Origin: Euonymus europaeus
Lineage: Eukaryota; Streptophyta; Magnoliopsida; Celastrales; Celastraceae
Direction of reading: 5' to 3'
DNA: 64,000 bases
NCBI GenBank assembly: GCA_963580455.1
Contig: OY756972.1
Coordinates: forward strand, 16,693,001 to 16,757,000
Below the pieces are notes generated by a model. It did not search any database and was not told the origin of the DNA. It worked only from the letters and a program-made list of their open reading frames with translations. Below are positions 9,863-21,882 of the stretch, one piece after another (within the stretch, counting starts at the first letter, position 1; each line of letters begins with the position of its first letter). The position numbers were made by a program, and so were the translations under genes.

Positions 9863-10214
9863 TTTAATATTCTTGAATTATTAGTAATGAAATTATTAAT
9901 TAGTAAACAAATATACAATTTACAACAAATTAACAATTATATAGTAAAAAAACCAAATGCCCAAGAGACATTTGAGGGCGAACTGTCAGCCAAGAGCTAG
10001 CCCAAATGCACAAGAGGCAAGAGGTCAAGACCCGAATAGTGTCGTGATGCACTGTAGTGCATGCAATAATGGCTTAGAGCTATTACCGTGCAATTTACCA
10101 GTGAGGGTTGTGAGGCAAAAATGTCGTGAAGAAGAAGTAGAGGAGGTGAGTTGAGTGGAATTCAAGCTCGGAGCAAGGGTTGGGTTAAATGATGAGGCAA
10201 AGATTGAAAACAAG
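9863..10214. other. no gene recognised
   Basis: AT-rich, then mixed sequence. GAAGTAGAGG and TGAGTGGAATT-like words near 10130-10165 repeat words at 9500-9540, hinting at an old duplication around the GGCC-rich insert. Short open frames here have no recognisable product. Confidence 0.5.
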
Positions 10215-10217
10215 TTA

Positions 10218-11567
10218 GGTGCCGTTTGGTTCATAATTTTTTTCAACATACATGTTACACACAAAATGCTACCTAACCAAACACCCAACAACAATTTTAC
10301 CATATATTTTGTCATTCTCATATGTTACAAAAAAATCATTTTCAACAAAATTTTCCTTCTATAAAAAATGAGAAGTCTTAACTACCCCTTCTTTTCAAGC
10401 CAAATTGAAAAAATACCCTTTATAAAAACCCTATCAATTTGTACGGCCCATTTTCTCCCCCATCTCGTGTGAACCCACCCTGCTTCTGTGTCAAGCATCT
10501 CCCTGCGCGATTCTTTTGTCTTCTTCTCGAAGTCTCTCGATCCTTCATCATAGCTCTTCAACTGGTATGTATTGATCATACATCTCCTTTCTGTCTCGAT
10601 TCTGCCTTATGAACTTGTATGCTATGGAAGCAACTTGGTTCAATGAAATCCCTAATTTAACTTCTTACTTGAGTAGCCCTAATTTTCATGGTGTCACAGA
10701 TCTTGAGCCTGAGATAGTAATGTAAGATTACTCATTATGTAAGCAGTTTTCTAATAATTTATACCCAAATATTTTTGGAAATATTGAACAAATTCTCCCA
10801 GGCGGTTTTCATTTGAAATTCTGCAACATTGCCATAGCCTATAACCTTTTAGTTTCTCACTACCATGATAGTGGAAATGCTTACTGAAGTATTAGCAATA
10901 TGTTATAGTGCTATTTTTTTTGTAATATTTAATTAAAAAATGTTGTCATTTTAAAAATATTTATAATATTTAGATTACAAAGGCCGAACTTATTTCAATA
11001 ATTTTATAAAAATTTGTAATATTTATATAAAAAAGGGCTCGATATATGTTAATTTTTTTGAAAAAGGGTGTAATAATTTTATTAAAAATGCAAAAATATG
11101 TTAAATATTATTAAAAATGTTAGAATAGTTTGTTAGAAATTGAGAAAATATGTTAAATATTATTTAAAATGTAGAATAATTGTATAAAAAATGTAAAAAT
11201 TAATATGTTAATGTCATTAAAAATGTTAGAATAGTTGTATAAAAAATATAAAAAAATCTTAATATCATTAAAAAATGTAATGTTAGAATAGTTTTATAAA
11301 AATGTAATTTTTTTAATATTATGAAAAATGTTAAAATAATGGTATATAAAATGTAAAATTAATTTATAAAATATATAAATTTCATTTGTATATTAATTTG
11401 TATTACTATTCCTGCATATAATTAGTCACAACATTTAAAACAATATATATTTTTTTCTAAAAAAATAATCAAACAGTCATAATATTTAAAACAATATATA
11501 CACTCACAACATATACATTAAATTATATAGTAGATGTTAATTGCACAATTGTCAACCAAATACTACC
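10218..11567. mobile_element. non-autonomous PIF/Harbinger-like element (about 1.35 kb)
   Basis: The left end GGTGCCGTTTGGTT and the right end, read as its complement GGTAGTATTTGGTT, form an imperfect terminal inverted repeat. It resembles plant Harbinger/Tourist ends. The left flank is TTA and the right TGA, so a 3-bp TTA duplication with one change is possible. No transposase is present. A pyrimidine-rich leader with a CTG|GTATGT donor (about 10560) suggests transcription may once have started inside. Confidence 0.45.
10900..11370. repeat. AT-rich degenerate tandem repeat
   Basis: About five or six loose copies of a roughly 60-bp unit built on AAAATGTTAGAATAGTTTTA and TATAAAAAATGTAAAAAT, inside the Harbinger-like element. 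Confidence 0.6.
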
Positions 11568-11574
11568 TGATTCA

Positions 11575-11905
11575 GGCCAAGTGCAATGGGGGAAGTGTTT
11601 GGAGTACTGAAAAATTTGGAGTATGCAGAGAGAGTAATTTTAAAAATTGTATTGAAAGATGTGTAGAAAGATAGAAAAAAGTAAAAAATGGTATAAAAGT
11701 ATGAGAGAGATGTTGTTGAAACTTGATATTTGGAGTGTTCGTGTATGGAAAGTGAAAAAAATTATATTGAAATATGTGTTTTGTTGGTATGATTGTATTG
11801 AAAAATGTATTTTGCTGATGTGGATAAGTAAGTGGAACCCACTTATATGTAATAAAGGTGGGATCCAATTACAAAATTTGGAGTGCTTGATAATGCGATA
11901 GCACT
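11575..11905 (-). mobile_element. MITE-like repeat with 35-bp internal units (family member 1)
   Basis: Read on the minus strand, this shares CAACAAAACACATATTTCAATATAA-like words with 26690-27035 and 31675-31858. Short ATTGTATTGAAAAATGTATTTT-like units recur inside. It lies just upstream of the RPA1 5' leader. Exact ends and target duplication are not resolved. Confidence 0.5.
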
Positions 11906-12167
11906 GCACTTTACACGAGCTCACCAGCCTAAGGAAGGGTACATTGGGAATTTTTGGAAATCCCGTGTCCACAATCAGGAACCCAAAATCCCAAGAGGCA
12001 CGAAAGACGGTTTCACTCTTGGCGCTTCACTCTCAAAACTCTTGGAGCTTCACGCTCTTTTTGCTAGGGTTCTCCCCAAAATCAGTCTTTCTTAGTTTCA
12101 AACTCTTCAATTCCTCTCCGATTAATATACTGTCTTTCACATTCCCTCCTTCCAAAAAACTGATTCC
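11906..12167 (+). promoter_or_regulatory. RPA1 promoter and 5' leader region
   Basis: This 260-bp region runs to the RPA1 ATG. It holds CTTGGCGC at 12018-12025, one base off the plant E2F consensus TTTSSCGS; E2F sites are known in promoters of replication genes, so the match is suggestive only. A pyrimidine-rich stretch and a GCTAGGGTTC-type motif (12063) are typical of plant 5' leaders. No convincing TATA box was seen near the expected start. Confidence 0.45.
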
Positions 12168-15100
12168 ATGGCGTCGACGAAGCTGACTGAGGGAGCGGTG
12201 GGAGCTCTCGCTGGAGGAGCGACGGCGGAGGATTTCAAGCCAATGATGCAGGTGACGGACCTGAAACAGGTGCAGACGAAGCAGCAACAAGCAACCGAGA
12301 GGTTCCGGGTTTTGTTATCGGACGGTTCACAGATGCAGCAGGGCATGCTTGCCACTCACTTGAACCACTTGGTCCATTCGCAGAAGTTGCAGCGAGGGTC
12401 TATTATCACCTTGAATGATTATTCCTGCAGCCTCATCCAAGGCCGACTGTAAGTTTTGGTTTTAAGTGGTTTAATTTGAAACCGAGAAATGATTCTGCTT
12501 TCTTTCTCGAATCTGATTAAAAATTCAGCGTAGCTGTTGCATGCGGTTCTCGCCTCCTTAATTTTTATTTTATTTAGTCTTCTAAAAATGTTGTTATTTC
12601 TCCCTCTTAATGTAATGAAAATTATGGATAGTTGTAGTGATGTGCTTGATTTGTTTTTTTTCCGGGCAAAGTTGAAGTTTGTCCTTTGTAATAGTATGTT
12701 CTTTGAGATTTCCTTTGAAAATATCGATATTTTCCCGACTTTCTTTTGAGGACCACTTCATTAATGATTGACAGAAAGTTAGGCACTTGCCCTTATCAAC
12801 TCCTTCAAGATTACTTACCCACATGAGTACCTGCGGAGTCTTTATTGAGCAAGTCGATAGTAAGCTTTCTTTCTAGAACCATGTAATTGTAAACATCTTA
12901 AGTTGTTGAGTGGTTTGATATTTGGGACAGCCATTCTATTCAAGATGGTGAACTTTGGGATCATATGTCCCCTGGAACCAGCTTATCTGTGACCAATAAT
13001 TAATCATCTCTGTATTTTGATAAGTGCTTAGAAGAATAGTAGGGTTTTGAGTAGTTGAATATGGATAAAAGGTGGCTGACTGGTGCAAGGGATGACAAGC
13101 AATGATTATGGTTTACTTTTCGATATAAGCTCCAATTTGGCTTTTCCCCTTTTCTTTAATATCCATGGTTGTTATGCACTTATGCCTGCAAAGAATAGAT
13201 TCTTAAAAATTTCATCCCACTAGAGGATTGTGAGTTCATCGTGGATTGCGTATTGGGCTTGAATCTCAATCTGTATAATTTTGGAGATGTTATTAAGAGA
13301 TTACTGCGAGATGGAGGGGTTGAGGAGTAGTTCTAGTGCTTTAAATTTGTGAAGATGGCACTGTTAATAGGAAGATACTATGCTTTCAGATATTTAACCT
13401 TTTTATTACAATTCTCTTTGCAGTTAATTATTATTATTATTGATTTGGTGTCCGATTTTTAGGCTCTATCAATAATTGACTTAAGTAATTTAATCTTTGT
13501 AGTGTCTAAACTTTTCTTAAAATTTGTTGTGTTCTTTGTTTAAGTATTCCTCCTTTCATTGGATAACTTTGTAACGTGACTCCTTATTTAAATTAAAAAA
13601 AAAAACTTTGTAAATTGTCTTCAATCTCTCTCTCTCTCTGGAATTTATTTTCTTCTTCTTTACCTTTCAATTTATGTTATCTTTTCTTCTAAGGGAATGA
13701 CATTGCTCTCTTCTTCTTGGCAATTTAATTTTTTTAAGGACATTCATAATTAACTTTTGTAAATGAAGAGTGTTATTTGTGGAAGAGAATCTTTGTGTCT
13801 TAGTGGGTGTTGGATACTTCATACTAATGGGTGGACATCTATAGAGGATAGAGGAGCTACAGGAGTTGGAGTTTGGAAAGAGATTAGGAAGTAATGGGTA
13901 TATTGGGTTCCTAATACCATAATCAAGCTGGGGAATGGAAACAAAGTAAGATTCTGGGTAGATGAGTTGTGTGGGCGGAATTCTTTGGGGAGCAACTTTT
14001 TTACTATATTCAATATTGTGAGGAACCAAGAAGTGACACTTGATGATCTGAGGAAGATGGTTAATGGAGAGGTGGGCTGGGATTTTCAATTTATTAGGCA
14101 TGCATATGACTGGGAGCTTGATACTTGTTTTGAAATTTACAAAAAAATTCACAAGGCAAGCCATCTTGGCTCTAGAGATGAGGAGGACTCACTCAGATGG
14201 AAGGAAGAAAAGGAAGGGTTATTTACATTTTACAGTCAAAAGCCACTTCAAGGTGCTAATAAGCAAATATGAAGTGATGGAGATTTTAATTTTTCCTGGA
14301 GGCTATTTGGAGAACATTAGTGCTAGATAAAGTGGCTGTGCAGCTTGGCAAAAGATCTTGACTGCATACAATTTTCTAAAGGGGGTTATGCCCTCGTTAA
14401 CGGATGCTTCTTGTATAAGGAGGAGGAAAAGTGCCAACCATCTTTTCTTAGATTGTTGCCAACCATATTCTCTTACATTGTGAATGGACATCTCAATTGT
14501 AGAATAAAGTGGAATTCTTGGCATCTAGTGGGTTTCAGTTGGCACTAACAAGGAGAAATTGAAGACTCTCAAGCCTAAAGCCTATCCAGAACAAAGAACC
14601 GGAAAGGTTTGGTCGATGTAATACCCATGGTAACGTGATGGACTACTTGGCATGAGCATAAACAACACGGTTTTTAGAGGGATGGAGCCTTCATTTTGTA
14701 AGATTGTGTATTTATGGTGGTTTCTCAACTTCGCTCTTTTAGTTCATTCGGTGTTTAGAGAGATGAGAATACGAGGGAGATGATTTTGAGGGTTATGTAA
14801 CCTTGTATATTGCTAGGAAGTAGGAACCTCTCGAGTGCTGTTCTTTAATAATATTTCATTTCCCATTCAAAGATAAAAACAAATTTTGGCAACTTGATCA
14901 TGTCATAAATTATCCTTTCTAATGGTTGTTGCTTTTTAGTTTTCTTTCCATCTTGGATCTTTTGCTTAATTCTTCCTTTGTAATGTGGTATTTCATATTG
15001 TCCTGTGACAAGAACTCCTTGTATGCTACTTCCTTTTATGGGAGGGGAGAAAATGCATTAGACAATCAAAATTAAGAAGAAAAGCTAGGCATTTCTAGGA

Positions 15101-18075
15101 ACTGCTGTTGTTATTCATAGAGTTCGCTGTGATTTTTTGCAGCTGTGAACTAGCTTCTTGGAATGGTTATGAAAGAAACTTAGACAAATTAAGTACCTAA
15201 TTATTTTGACTAGAAATTGTTGCTTGATAATTGATAACAATTGTTCCTTCCATTATTCTGCCTTTTATTTAGAGAACTCGTTTGTCTGACGAAGGATAAG
15301 GCGAGTGCGTACTCATGTATACAGTTATTCAGAGTAGCTTGGGCGCATTATTCCATCAGGCTCTGAGTTGATTCAACTCTTACACTTGGAGTCCTCATTG
15401 AAGCCTGTTTTCCTCGCACTTGGAAAAAAAATGAAATATCGCTTGTAATATCTCATTGTTGCTTGACAGTTATAATGAAAGTAATACAAAGTTGTTTACT
15501 TGGTACTTTTCTTATATGGAAGTAGTTGTCGACAGAGAATAAAAGTTCATATAAACAATTCTATGTTAGAGTATTAGATGAACTGTAAAATATGTATGTT
15601 TGCATAGCCACATGTTGCTAACTGACATAACCAACTAATCTACATTATATTAATTTCAACTCTATGCTATTGTGTAATCTGGTAGTTATGTGCACTTTGA
15701 GCAGGATTGTCATTATCATGAATTTGGATGTGGTAGTTGAATGCTCAGAAATGATTGGACAACCCGTTGCAACACCAAGAGCCACTGGGATTGTGCAGTC
15801 CACTGATAGAGCTGGCACAGGAAATCCCCAACCTTTAGGTGGTAGTTCACTTTCTGGTGGCCTTGTAGATAAAGCAAATGCTGTTGGTGCATCTCTGGAA
15901 CAACCCGTGACAAATCAGTTGAATAGCAGTTCATTTTCCAATACTTTTGCCTCTGGACGGAATATTGCGACAAATGTGCCTCCTAGTTACCCCAGAGTCG
16001 ATGTTGGGACCAATGTGTCTCCTAGTTATCCCAAAGTTGCAGCTGGTACCAGTTTTTCTGGATCATCACCATTAAGTGGGTCATATAGTGATCACAACAT
16101 GAGTTTCCGGAATCCTAGACCTGAACTTTCGCGGCCACCTTTGGGCAGTTACACACACCCATCTTATCCTGGACAGCAGGCACCTTCAATGTATTCTAAC
16201 AGAGGACCAGTTGCTAAAAACGAAGCTCCTCCTAGAATAATTCCAATTGCTGCATTGAATGCTTACCAATGTAAGTGGACAATCAAGGCCAGGGTGACAA
16301 CAAAGGGAGAATTGAGGCACTATAACAATTCGCGTGGTGACGGCAAAGTGTTCTCTTTTGATCTCCTTGATTCAGATGGGGGTGAAATTCGTGCTACCTG
16401 TTTCAATGCCGTTGCTGATCAATTCTACAACCAAATTGAAGCAGGTAAAATTTATTTGATCTCCAAGGGAATGTTAAAACCTGCTCAAAAGAATTTTAAC
16501 CACCTGCGCAATGATCTAGAAATTTCTTTAGATAGCACATCAGTGATACAACCTTGCTTTGAGGATGATAAGTCAATCCCCCAGCAACAGTTTCATTTTT
16601 GCTCCATAAGTGACATTGAAAAGATGGAGAACAATAGTATTGTTGATGTAATTGGCGTAGTATCATTTATTACTCCTGCTGCTTCAATCATGAGAAAAAA
16701 TGGTACTGAGACTTTGAAGAGAACACTCCGAATCATGGACATGTCTGGTCGAAGCGTTGACTTAACTCTATGGGGAAACTTTTGCAATGCAGAAGGTTCA
16801 AGACTGCAAGATTTGTGTGATTCTGGGGCATTTCCAATTTTAGCTTTGAAATCTGGTAGAATCAGTGATTTCAATGGCAAGGCTGTTGGGACCATTTTTA
16901 CGAGTCAGCTATCAATAGAGCCAGATCTTCCAGAAGCCTGCAAGCTGAAGGAATGGTTTGACAAGGAAGGGAGGAACACCCAGTGTCTCTCCATTTCCAG
17001 GGAAATGTCAAGTGTAGGTAGGACAGATGTACGAAAAACTATTTGCCAAATAAAAGATGAGAATCTGGGGACTTCAGAGAAGCCTGATTGGATCACAATC
17101 AGTGCAACTGTTATATTTATCAAGTGTGACAATTTCTGCTATACTGCTTGCCCGATAAAGATTGGTGATCGCGTATGCAACAAAAAGGTTACAAATAATG
17201 GTGATGGGAAATGGTGGTGTGATAGGTGTGAGCAGTCTGCTGATGAATGCGATTACAGGTACATACTGCAGCTCCAGATACAGGATCATACTGGCATAAC
17301 ATGGGTAACTGCATTTCAGGAGTGTGGGGAGGAACTTTTGGGTACGTCTGCTAAAGATTTATATCATATGAAGTTTGAAAACCAAGATGATGAGAATTTC
17401 TCTAAAATTATTCGTAGAGTTATGTTTACTAAGTATATCTTCAAGCTGAAAGTAAAGGAGGAAACATTCAGTGATGAAAGCAGAGTAAAGGCAACGGTGG
17501 TCAGAGCTGAAAAGATGAATCATTCATCCGAGTCCAGGTTTCTTTTGGAATCAATGACTAAGCTTAACGCAGGTGATTCTGGTGCATTTTCTGTGAAGGC
17601 AGAAAGTAAAAGTTTAGACCCTGGCATGAGTGATCCAGGGACTGGAATTGCTCTTAATAGACAAATGGGGCCCCAAGCACCAAGTCATACAAGGAACAGC
17701 TACAGTGCTGTTAGAGAGTTTGGGTCACCGGCTAAGCAAGTTGGTCAGTTTGGAAACCAGTATCCTAGTTCGCTTCTTGCAACAGGTAGTTCTTCTGCAT
17801 ACTGTCACAGCTGTGGTGTCACTGGTCATACCTCGACAAATTGCCCAAGTGTCATGTCTGAGCCAGAACAGCCTATTGGAGCTGGCTACATCAATAGAAC
17901 ATCTCCTGGGTCGGGGGTTGGTGGTGCTTCAGGTGAATGTTTCAAATGCCATAAAAGTGGCCACTGGGCAAGAGATTGTCCAGGATTGAGCAACATTCCT
18001 CCTGCTTATGGAAGCAGCGGGATTTCACCTGGGAAATATGGAGATTTTCCAAAGCAACATGTTGGTGGCTTTTAA
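12168..18075 (+). CDS. RPA1C: replication protein A 70-kDa subunit, plant zinc-knuckle type (RPA1C-like)
   Basis: Two exons, 12168-12448 and 15705-18075, join in frame (..CGACT|GATTGTC..) to give 883 codons. The protein is the large subunit of the heterotrimeric RPA complex, which coats single-stranded DNA in nuclear replication, recombination and repair. Domains: RPA-N (1-105, MASTKLTEGA... VQVTDLK-type block), a Ser/Gly/Pro linker, OB folds DBD-A (about 272-380) and DBD-B (about 389-515), and DBD-C (about 556-700) with zinc ribbon Cys576, 585, 599 and 602. The C-terminal extension has two CCHC knuckles (Cys794-Cys807 and Cys839-Cys852). This extension marks the plant RPA1C/E class and fits the length of about 850 aa; RPA1A-type subunits lack it. 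The start ATG heads the conserved N-terminus. No break is seen. Confidence 0.93.
12449..15704 (+). other. RPA1 intron 1 (3,256 bp)
   Basis: Donor GTAAGT at 12449 and acceptor TTTGAGCAG ending at 15704. Removing it restores the conserved junction QGR-L-IVIIMNLDV. Besides a LINE fragment it is AT-rich, with a (CT) run at about 13627 and no other gene seen. Confidence 0.88.
13740..14872 (+). pseudogene. LINE 3'-end fragment inside the RPA1 intron
   Basis: Sense-strand frames carry the end of a plant L1-type LINE polyprotein. Residues around VGWDFQFIRHAYDWELD and DSLRWKEEKEGLFTF match the region just before the zf-RVT domain (family form: D-x-x-x-W-x-x-x-x-x-G-x-F-S-V). Further words such as RRRKSANHLFLDC and a Phe-Arg-Gly-Met segment follow after stops and frameshifts. 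No reverse transcriptase core is present, so it is a 5'-truncated or decayed copy. It lies in the same orientation as RPA1. Confidence 0.6.
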
Positions 18076-18955
18076 CGTCAATAAGGTTATTAACTGGTGC
18101 AAGTATGTAGAGAGTTTTATCAGAGAGACAAAACTAAGCAATCAGCTTAGGTCTTTGGCTGCTCTAATGTGATACAGTATATGGGTTCTTGGTGTTTTTC
18201 TGTACAGCAGTGTTGGTAATGAGAACATTTTGCGTCGTATCAGTTGGAGTAGTATGACCCTTGAGGACAGCTTATGATCTTTTTCCTTTTGTACGTTGTC
18301 GGATGAACTTTTGTTTTTTGCATTCCCGCAATGTATTTCCCTTGAAGGACTGGTTGATACATGTAACATGTTTAATATGTGGTGAGAGGCTGTTAAACTG
18401 TCGTTCTGTTTATTTAATTTGTATATGATTGTAAATTCGCAAATAGGTTTTCTATGCTTCTCATGTTTCTGGTTGTGCTTATTTAGTCGATAGTTGTCAT
18501 CGACGTTATCTTCAGCAGACGCTCTCTGGGCATCGTATTCTATTTTGTTCATGTTTTTTTTGTAGCTTCAGTGTTCTCACTTTGATCTGGTATGCTTTGT
18601 ACCTGAGACTAGAATTGCGCATATGGGATCAGAGTCTTCTCTATTTTCAAGAATTTATTGTCCAAAGTTACAGGATCTTATAATTATATGCATTGGACAT
18701 GCATGATATGATCTAACAAGGGGTTTAGGGTTTACATATATAATGCTTTTCAAGTTCTCTTTTTCTTTCATTGAAGCATATATTGAGCTTTTGTGGTGTG
18801 GATGTAAATCGATAATTTTCTGTCACGCCGCCACTGACTTATTATTATTATTATTTTGATATTGTTTTTATAAAAAGGAGAGAATTTTGAGTCCTAAATT
18901 GATTGTAGTTGATCAAGCCGGCCAATGTGTTGGGTAAGGAAGAAAAACAAAAAAA
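18076..18955 (+). other. RPA1 3' untranslated and downstream region
   Basis: Follows the RPA1 stop. T-rich and GT-rich with no coding potential I trust. The minus-strand frame 18552-18142 is antisense to the 3' UTR and has no recognised similarity. A TTATTATTATTATTTTG run lies at about 18840. Confidence 0.55.
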
Positions 18956-18999
18956 TTCTAATGAATTCAGATTTTCAATCTTAAATTCTACCTCTTAAA

Positions 19000-19542
19000 A
19001 TGTACAGTCTTATGGGCACACAAAATTAATCAATAAGATCTCGCAAAACTAGAAAAAATACGTCTCGGAGTAATCCATGTAGCTAAGCCAGCATGCCTAC
19101 AATGAACACATCCAGACATAATAGGAGACAGTGGATAATGTCCTGTCAAACCAACCTAAACATAATGATTACCGTTTATGTGACCAATTGCGATGGCAAC
19201 GTATTGAAAAGATGGTGAAGGAGTTGTACGAAGTGGTAGATATGTCAAACTCTTTGTAGGATGAAAAACGCGTAATATTACATTGTATGTGGAAGCAATC
19301 AACAGACTCATGTTAGACATTGTCATCCAGTGCTCAAATGGTGCTTCAACATCATTTTGAAAGAAGTTCAGTGAGTGTCTAATAAAATGTGCTCTCTCAT
19401 GACTGCCAAGTATTTCAACATATTGTCCCCAAAATGTGTCCAACTCTTCAATCAAGTTATACCGAACACTTGGCCATTCATCCTCCCAAAGACCAAGAGA
19501 CACAGATATCGAACGAAAGCCGCAATTTCCATCTGCTCTCAC
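19000..19542 (-). pseudogene. OTU-like cysteine protease domain of a MULE transposase, copy 2
   Basis: The minus frame 19542-19156 opens with RADGNCGFRSIS, the D-G-N-C-x-F-R motif holding the OTU catalytic Asp and Cys. It continues DEWPSVRYNLIEEL and HWMTMSNMSLLIAS, and ends at GHINGNHYV, which holds the catalytic His. This arrangement is known at the C-terminus of plant MULE/FAR1-related transposases. One TAG interrupts the frame right after NHYV. The next 30 or so codons (CVHCRHAGLATWITP) continue the domain's usual tail. So the active-site residues survive, but the frame is cut at both ends. Confidence 0.7.
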
Positions 19543-20600
19543 ATCTTGTACGTCCCTAATGTATGGATGCAGTACAGTTGGGAACTGATCAATATATGAT
19601 CATAAAGAGTAATTTTTCTTTCTCGGCCTCGAACTTCCTTGTGTAGAAAAGACTCAATATTATAAATAGAGGAGCAACTGTGTCTAGATTGTTTATTAGA
19701 GTGGAAAAAATCATGCTCAAATATCTTCGAGTTGAGGCATCCGAATGAGGAACTGTGTCTGTGAGGTTCACTCTGATCAACAAGATGTGCAGCTGGATTG
19801 TTACGGGTGGTGGTGGGTTCCTTTTTCTTTGTGGAGGGAAGCCCTCTAGTGTTAGTCTTCACATTTGGTTCACAGAGAGAAGTTGTCGAATGTCTGGATA
19901 TGTCTTGCAACTTCCTTAGCCAATTGACTTTAACATGTCTTGTCTGTTGCTTGAATTGTTCTGTGAACATTTGTACATTGACGCTACATTCGATGTCATC
20001 CTCTTCAAATGACTCACACCGGAATAAATCAAGCTTTCTCTAAAATTTATCAATGGCTTCAAACGGTATAGGATGACCTTTGCTCACGTACATGGCTTGT
20101 TCGTGAGCACACGATAGTCCGTAGCTCCTATGGATTTGACACTGCATATGTAAGAAACCTTTCCAACATCTTTCAACCGCTCAAACTCCGACCACATCAG
20201 ATTCAACGCCTCGATTGAAATAAAATCACGTAAATCCTGAAAGTGTAGTATGTTGAATTGATTTGGGACGATGGTTCTGCTTCTCTCAATGCTTGCTTTT
20301 ATAGCTGTGTCCTGAGACTGAATAACCTGATGAATCCATGTGATGGACCTCTCCATGTCTGACTATGACGAGCACAAATATTTTTTCAGCTTAGCATGCT
20401 GACTCTCGACCCTATTGTCGTATGGTTCCCAAAATGCAGATATTTGTCGATCCAAGTGGATACAAACATCTCCTTATACGGTGTCAGCCAAACATCTTTC
20501 AGATATTTCATTACCGTAAGAAACTTTTGTAGGACTACTTCCAGGCATTCTATATTGTTCATGTACGCTCTCTCATTTTTTTTATTCAAGCACTATGGAC
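19543..20600 (-). pseudogene. MULE transposase C-terminal half (decayed)
   Basis: Going down the minus strand: 20589-20386 holds YLKDVWLTPYKEMFVSTWID and GNHTTIGSRV, the end of the MULE catalytic region (family form W-x-x-P-Y-K-x-x-F, G-N-T-T-T-N-R-V-E). 20356-20084 holds ERSRTIVPNQFN and LRDFISIEALNLMWSEFERL, preceding a SWIM-like segment. 19970-19539 holds the basic linker (TSLCEPNVKTNTRGLPSTKKK) before the OTU domain. Stops and frame changes separate the blocks, and the N-terminal transposase core is missing. The order matches FAR1/MULE-OTU proteins of other plants. Confidence 0.7.
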
Positions 20601-21570
20601 CACATGTTGTAGAATGCATTCCAGGTTTTATTATCTTGTATAACTGGCTTGCAATGTGTTAAAAGATCGTAGAAGTAACTGCTTAATGTAAATAACACAT
20701 AAATCATTGCATAAAGTTGTCTTTAATAGACTAAATCCAAATCCAATATGAATCAATGCACCAATTTTCTATCAAACACACAATCTGAAACCAAATTCAG
20801 TCCGAGTCTATGCATCAATTGAGATCAAACACAGAATTTTCTAGTATTTGAGTAGAGATTGTAACAAAAACACGCAATCAGACTTGTTTCAGTTCGATGG
20901 CTCTAAACAAAAATCACAAAACTAAGGCGCGAAATCATAATACACCAAAATCCAAGCAAAAACATTTCTGACTGGGGTGCCAATAATCCTTGCAAATTGT
21001 CCTCCATATGAACCTTGACATTGCACATATTAATTTTTCAGAGTAAATTAATTATGGAAACAACCCATGAGTCAAATATTGACTCATCCAACAAAAGCCA
21101 CAAGCAATCCAAAGCCAAGAAAAGCACTCACATGATCAATGCATGTTTCCCAGCCACAAATAAGACAAATAACATCAGTATGAGTTGCTAATTCATTATA
21201 ATAAAAAAAATCCAAATGTGATGCCTATACCTTCCAATATTTGATGGTTTTATGATTAGTTCAAAGAAGAAATAGGGCACCATTGACAGGCTGACACCAT
21301 CTAATTTTGTTGATTTTCTCCTCAATTTCCAAGCTCTTAAGATAATCAAACTGCATTATAGATAAAAGAAAAAGATAGTCACCTATAAAATGCTAAATCC
21401 ATAATTTCTAATTAAAATCGAGTAGCGTGTACATTGTTATGTAAATCAAAGAGTGATAAAGGAGAAAGATCCATGAAGTTTGTCATTGAGAGAGGAAACT
21501 GAACCCATATTTAGAATGTAAAGAAATAAAGAATACAAGCATGTCACGGATTTACTATACATTAAATTAA
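20601..21570. other. no gene recognised
   Basis: AT-rich sequence with only short unrelated frames. A degenerate duplication is visible at about 20733-20840 (AATCCAAT.TGAATCAATGCA and AAATTCAGTCCGAGTCTATGCA). Nothing else is supported. Confidence 0.5.
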
Positions 21571-21882
21571 GTCAAATATTATATAATGAGATTCTCCCTA
21601 TAACGAAACATAAATAAACTACCAGCTTTTTACGTGTTAAAATAGTTTTTGGTGCAACCAAAAGCATTAAAAGAGTCAAATATTATATAATGAGATTCTC
21701 CCTATAACGAAACAAAAGTAAACTACCAGCTTTTCACGTGTTAAAATAGTTGTTGGTGCAACCAATAGCGTTAAAAGGGTCAAATATTATATAATGAGAT
21801 TCTCCCTATGACGAAACAAAAAAAAACTTACAATTTTTCACGTGTTAAAATAGTTGTTGGTGCAACCAATAGCGTTAAAATC
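21571..21882. repeat. three tandem copies of a 104-bp unit
   Basis: Copies start at 21571, 21675 and 21779 with GTCAAATATTATATAATGAG. Each runs through GATTCTCCCTATAACGAAAC and GTTAAAATAGT to the next. Copies 2 and 3 contain a G-box core CACGTG (21735-21740, 21839-21844); copy 1 has TACGTG (21631-21636). The copies are nearly identical, so the array is young. Confidence 0.9.

Noticed and set aside
13667..14164. 165-codon minus-strand open frame in the RPA1 intron
   Set aside because: It is the complement of the LINE coding stretch.
18142..18552. 136-codon minus-strand frame
   Set aside because: Antisense to the RPA1 3' UTR, low-complexity composition, no recognised motif.
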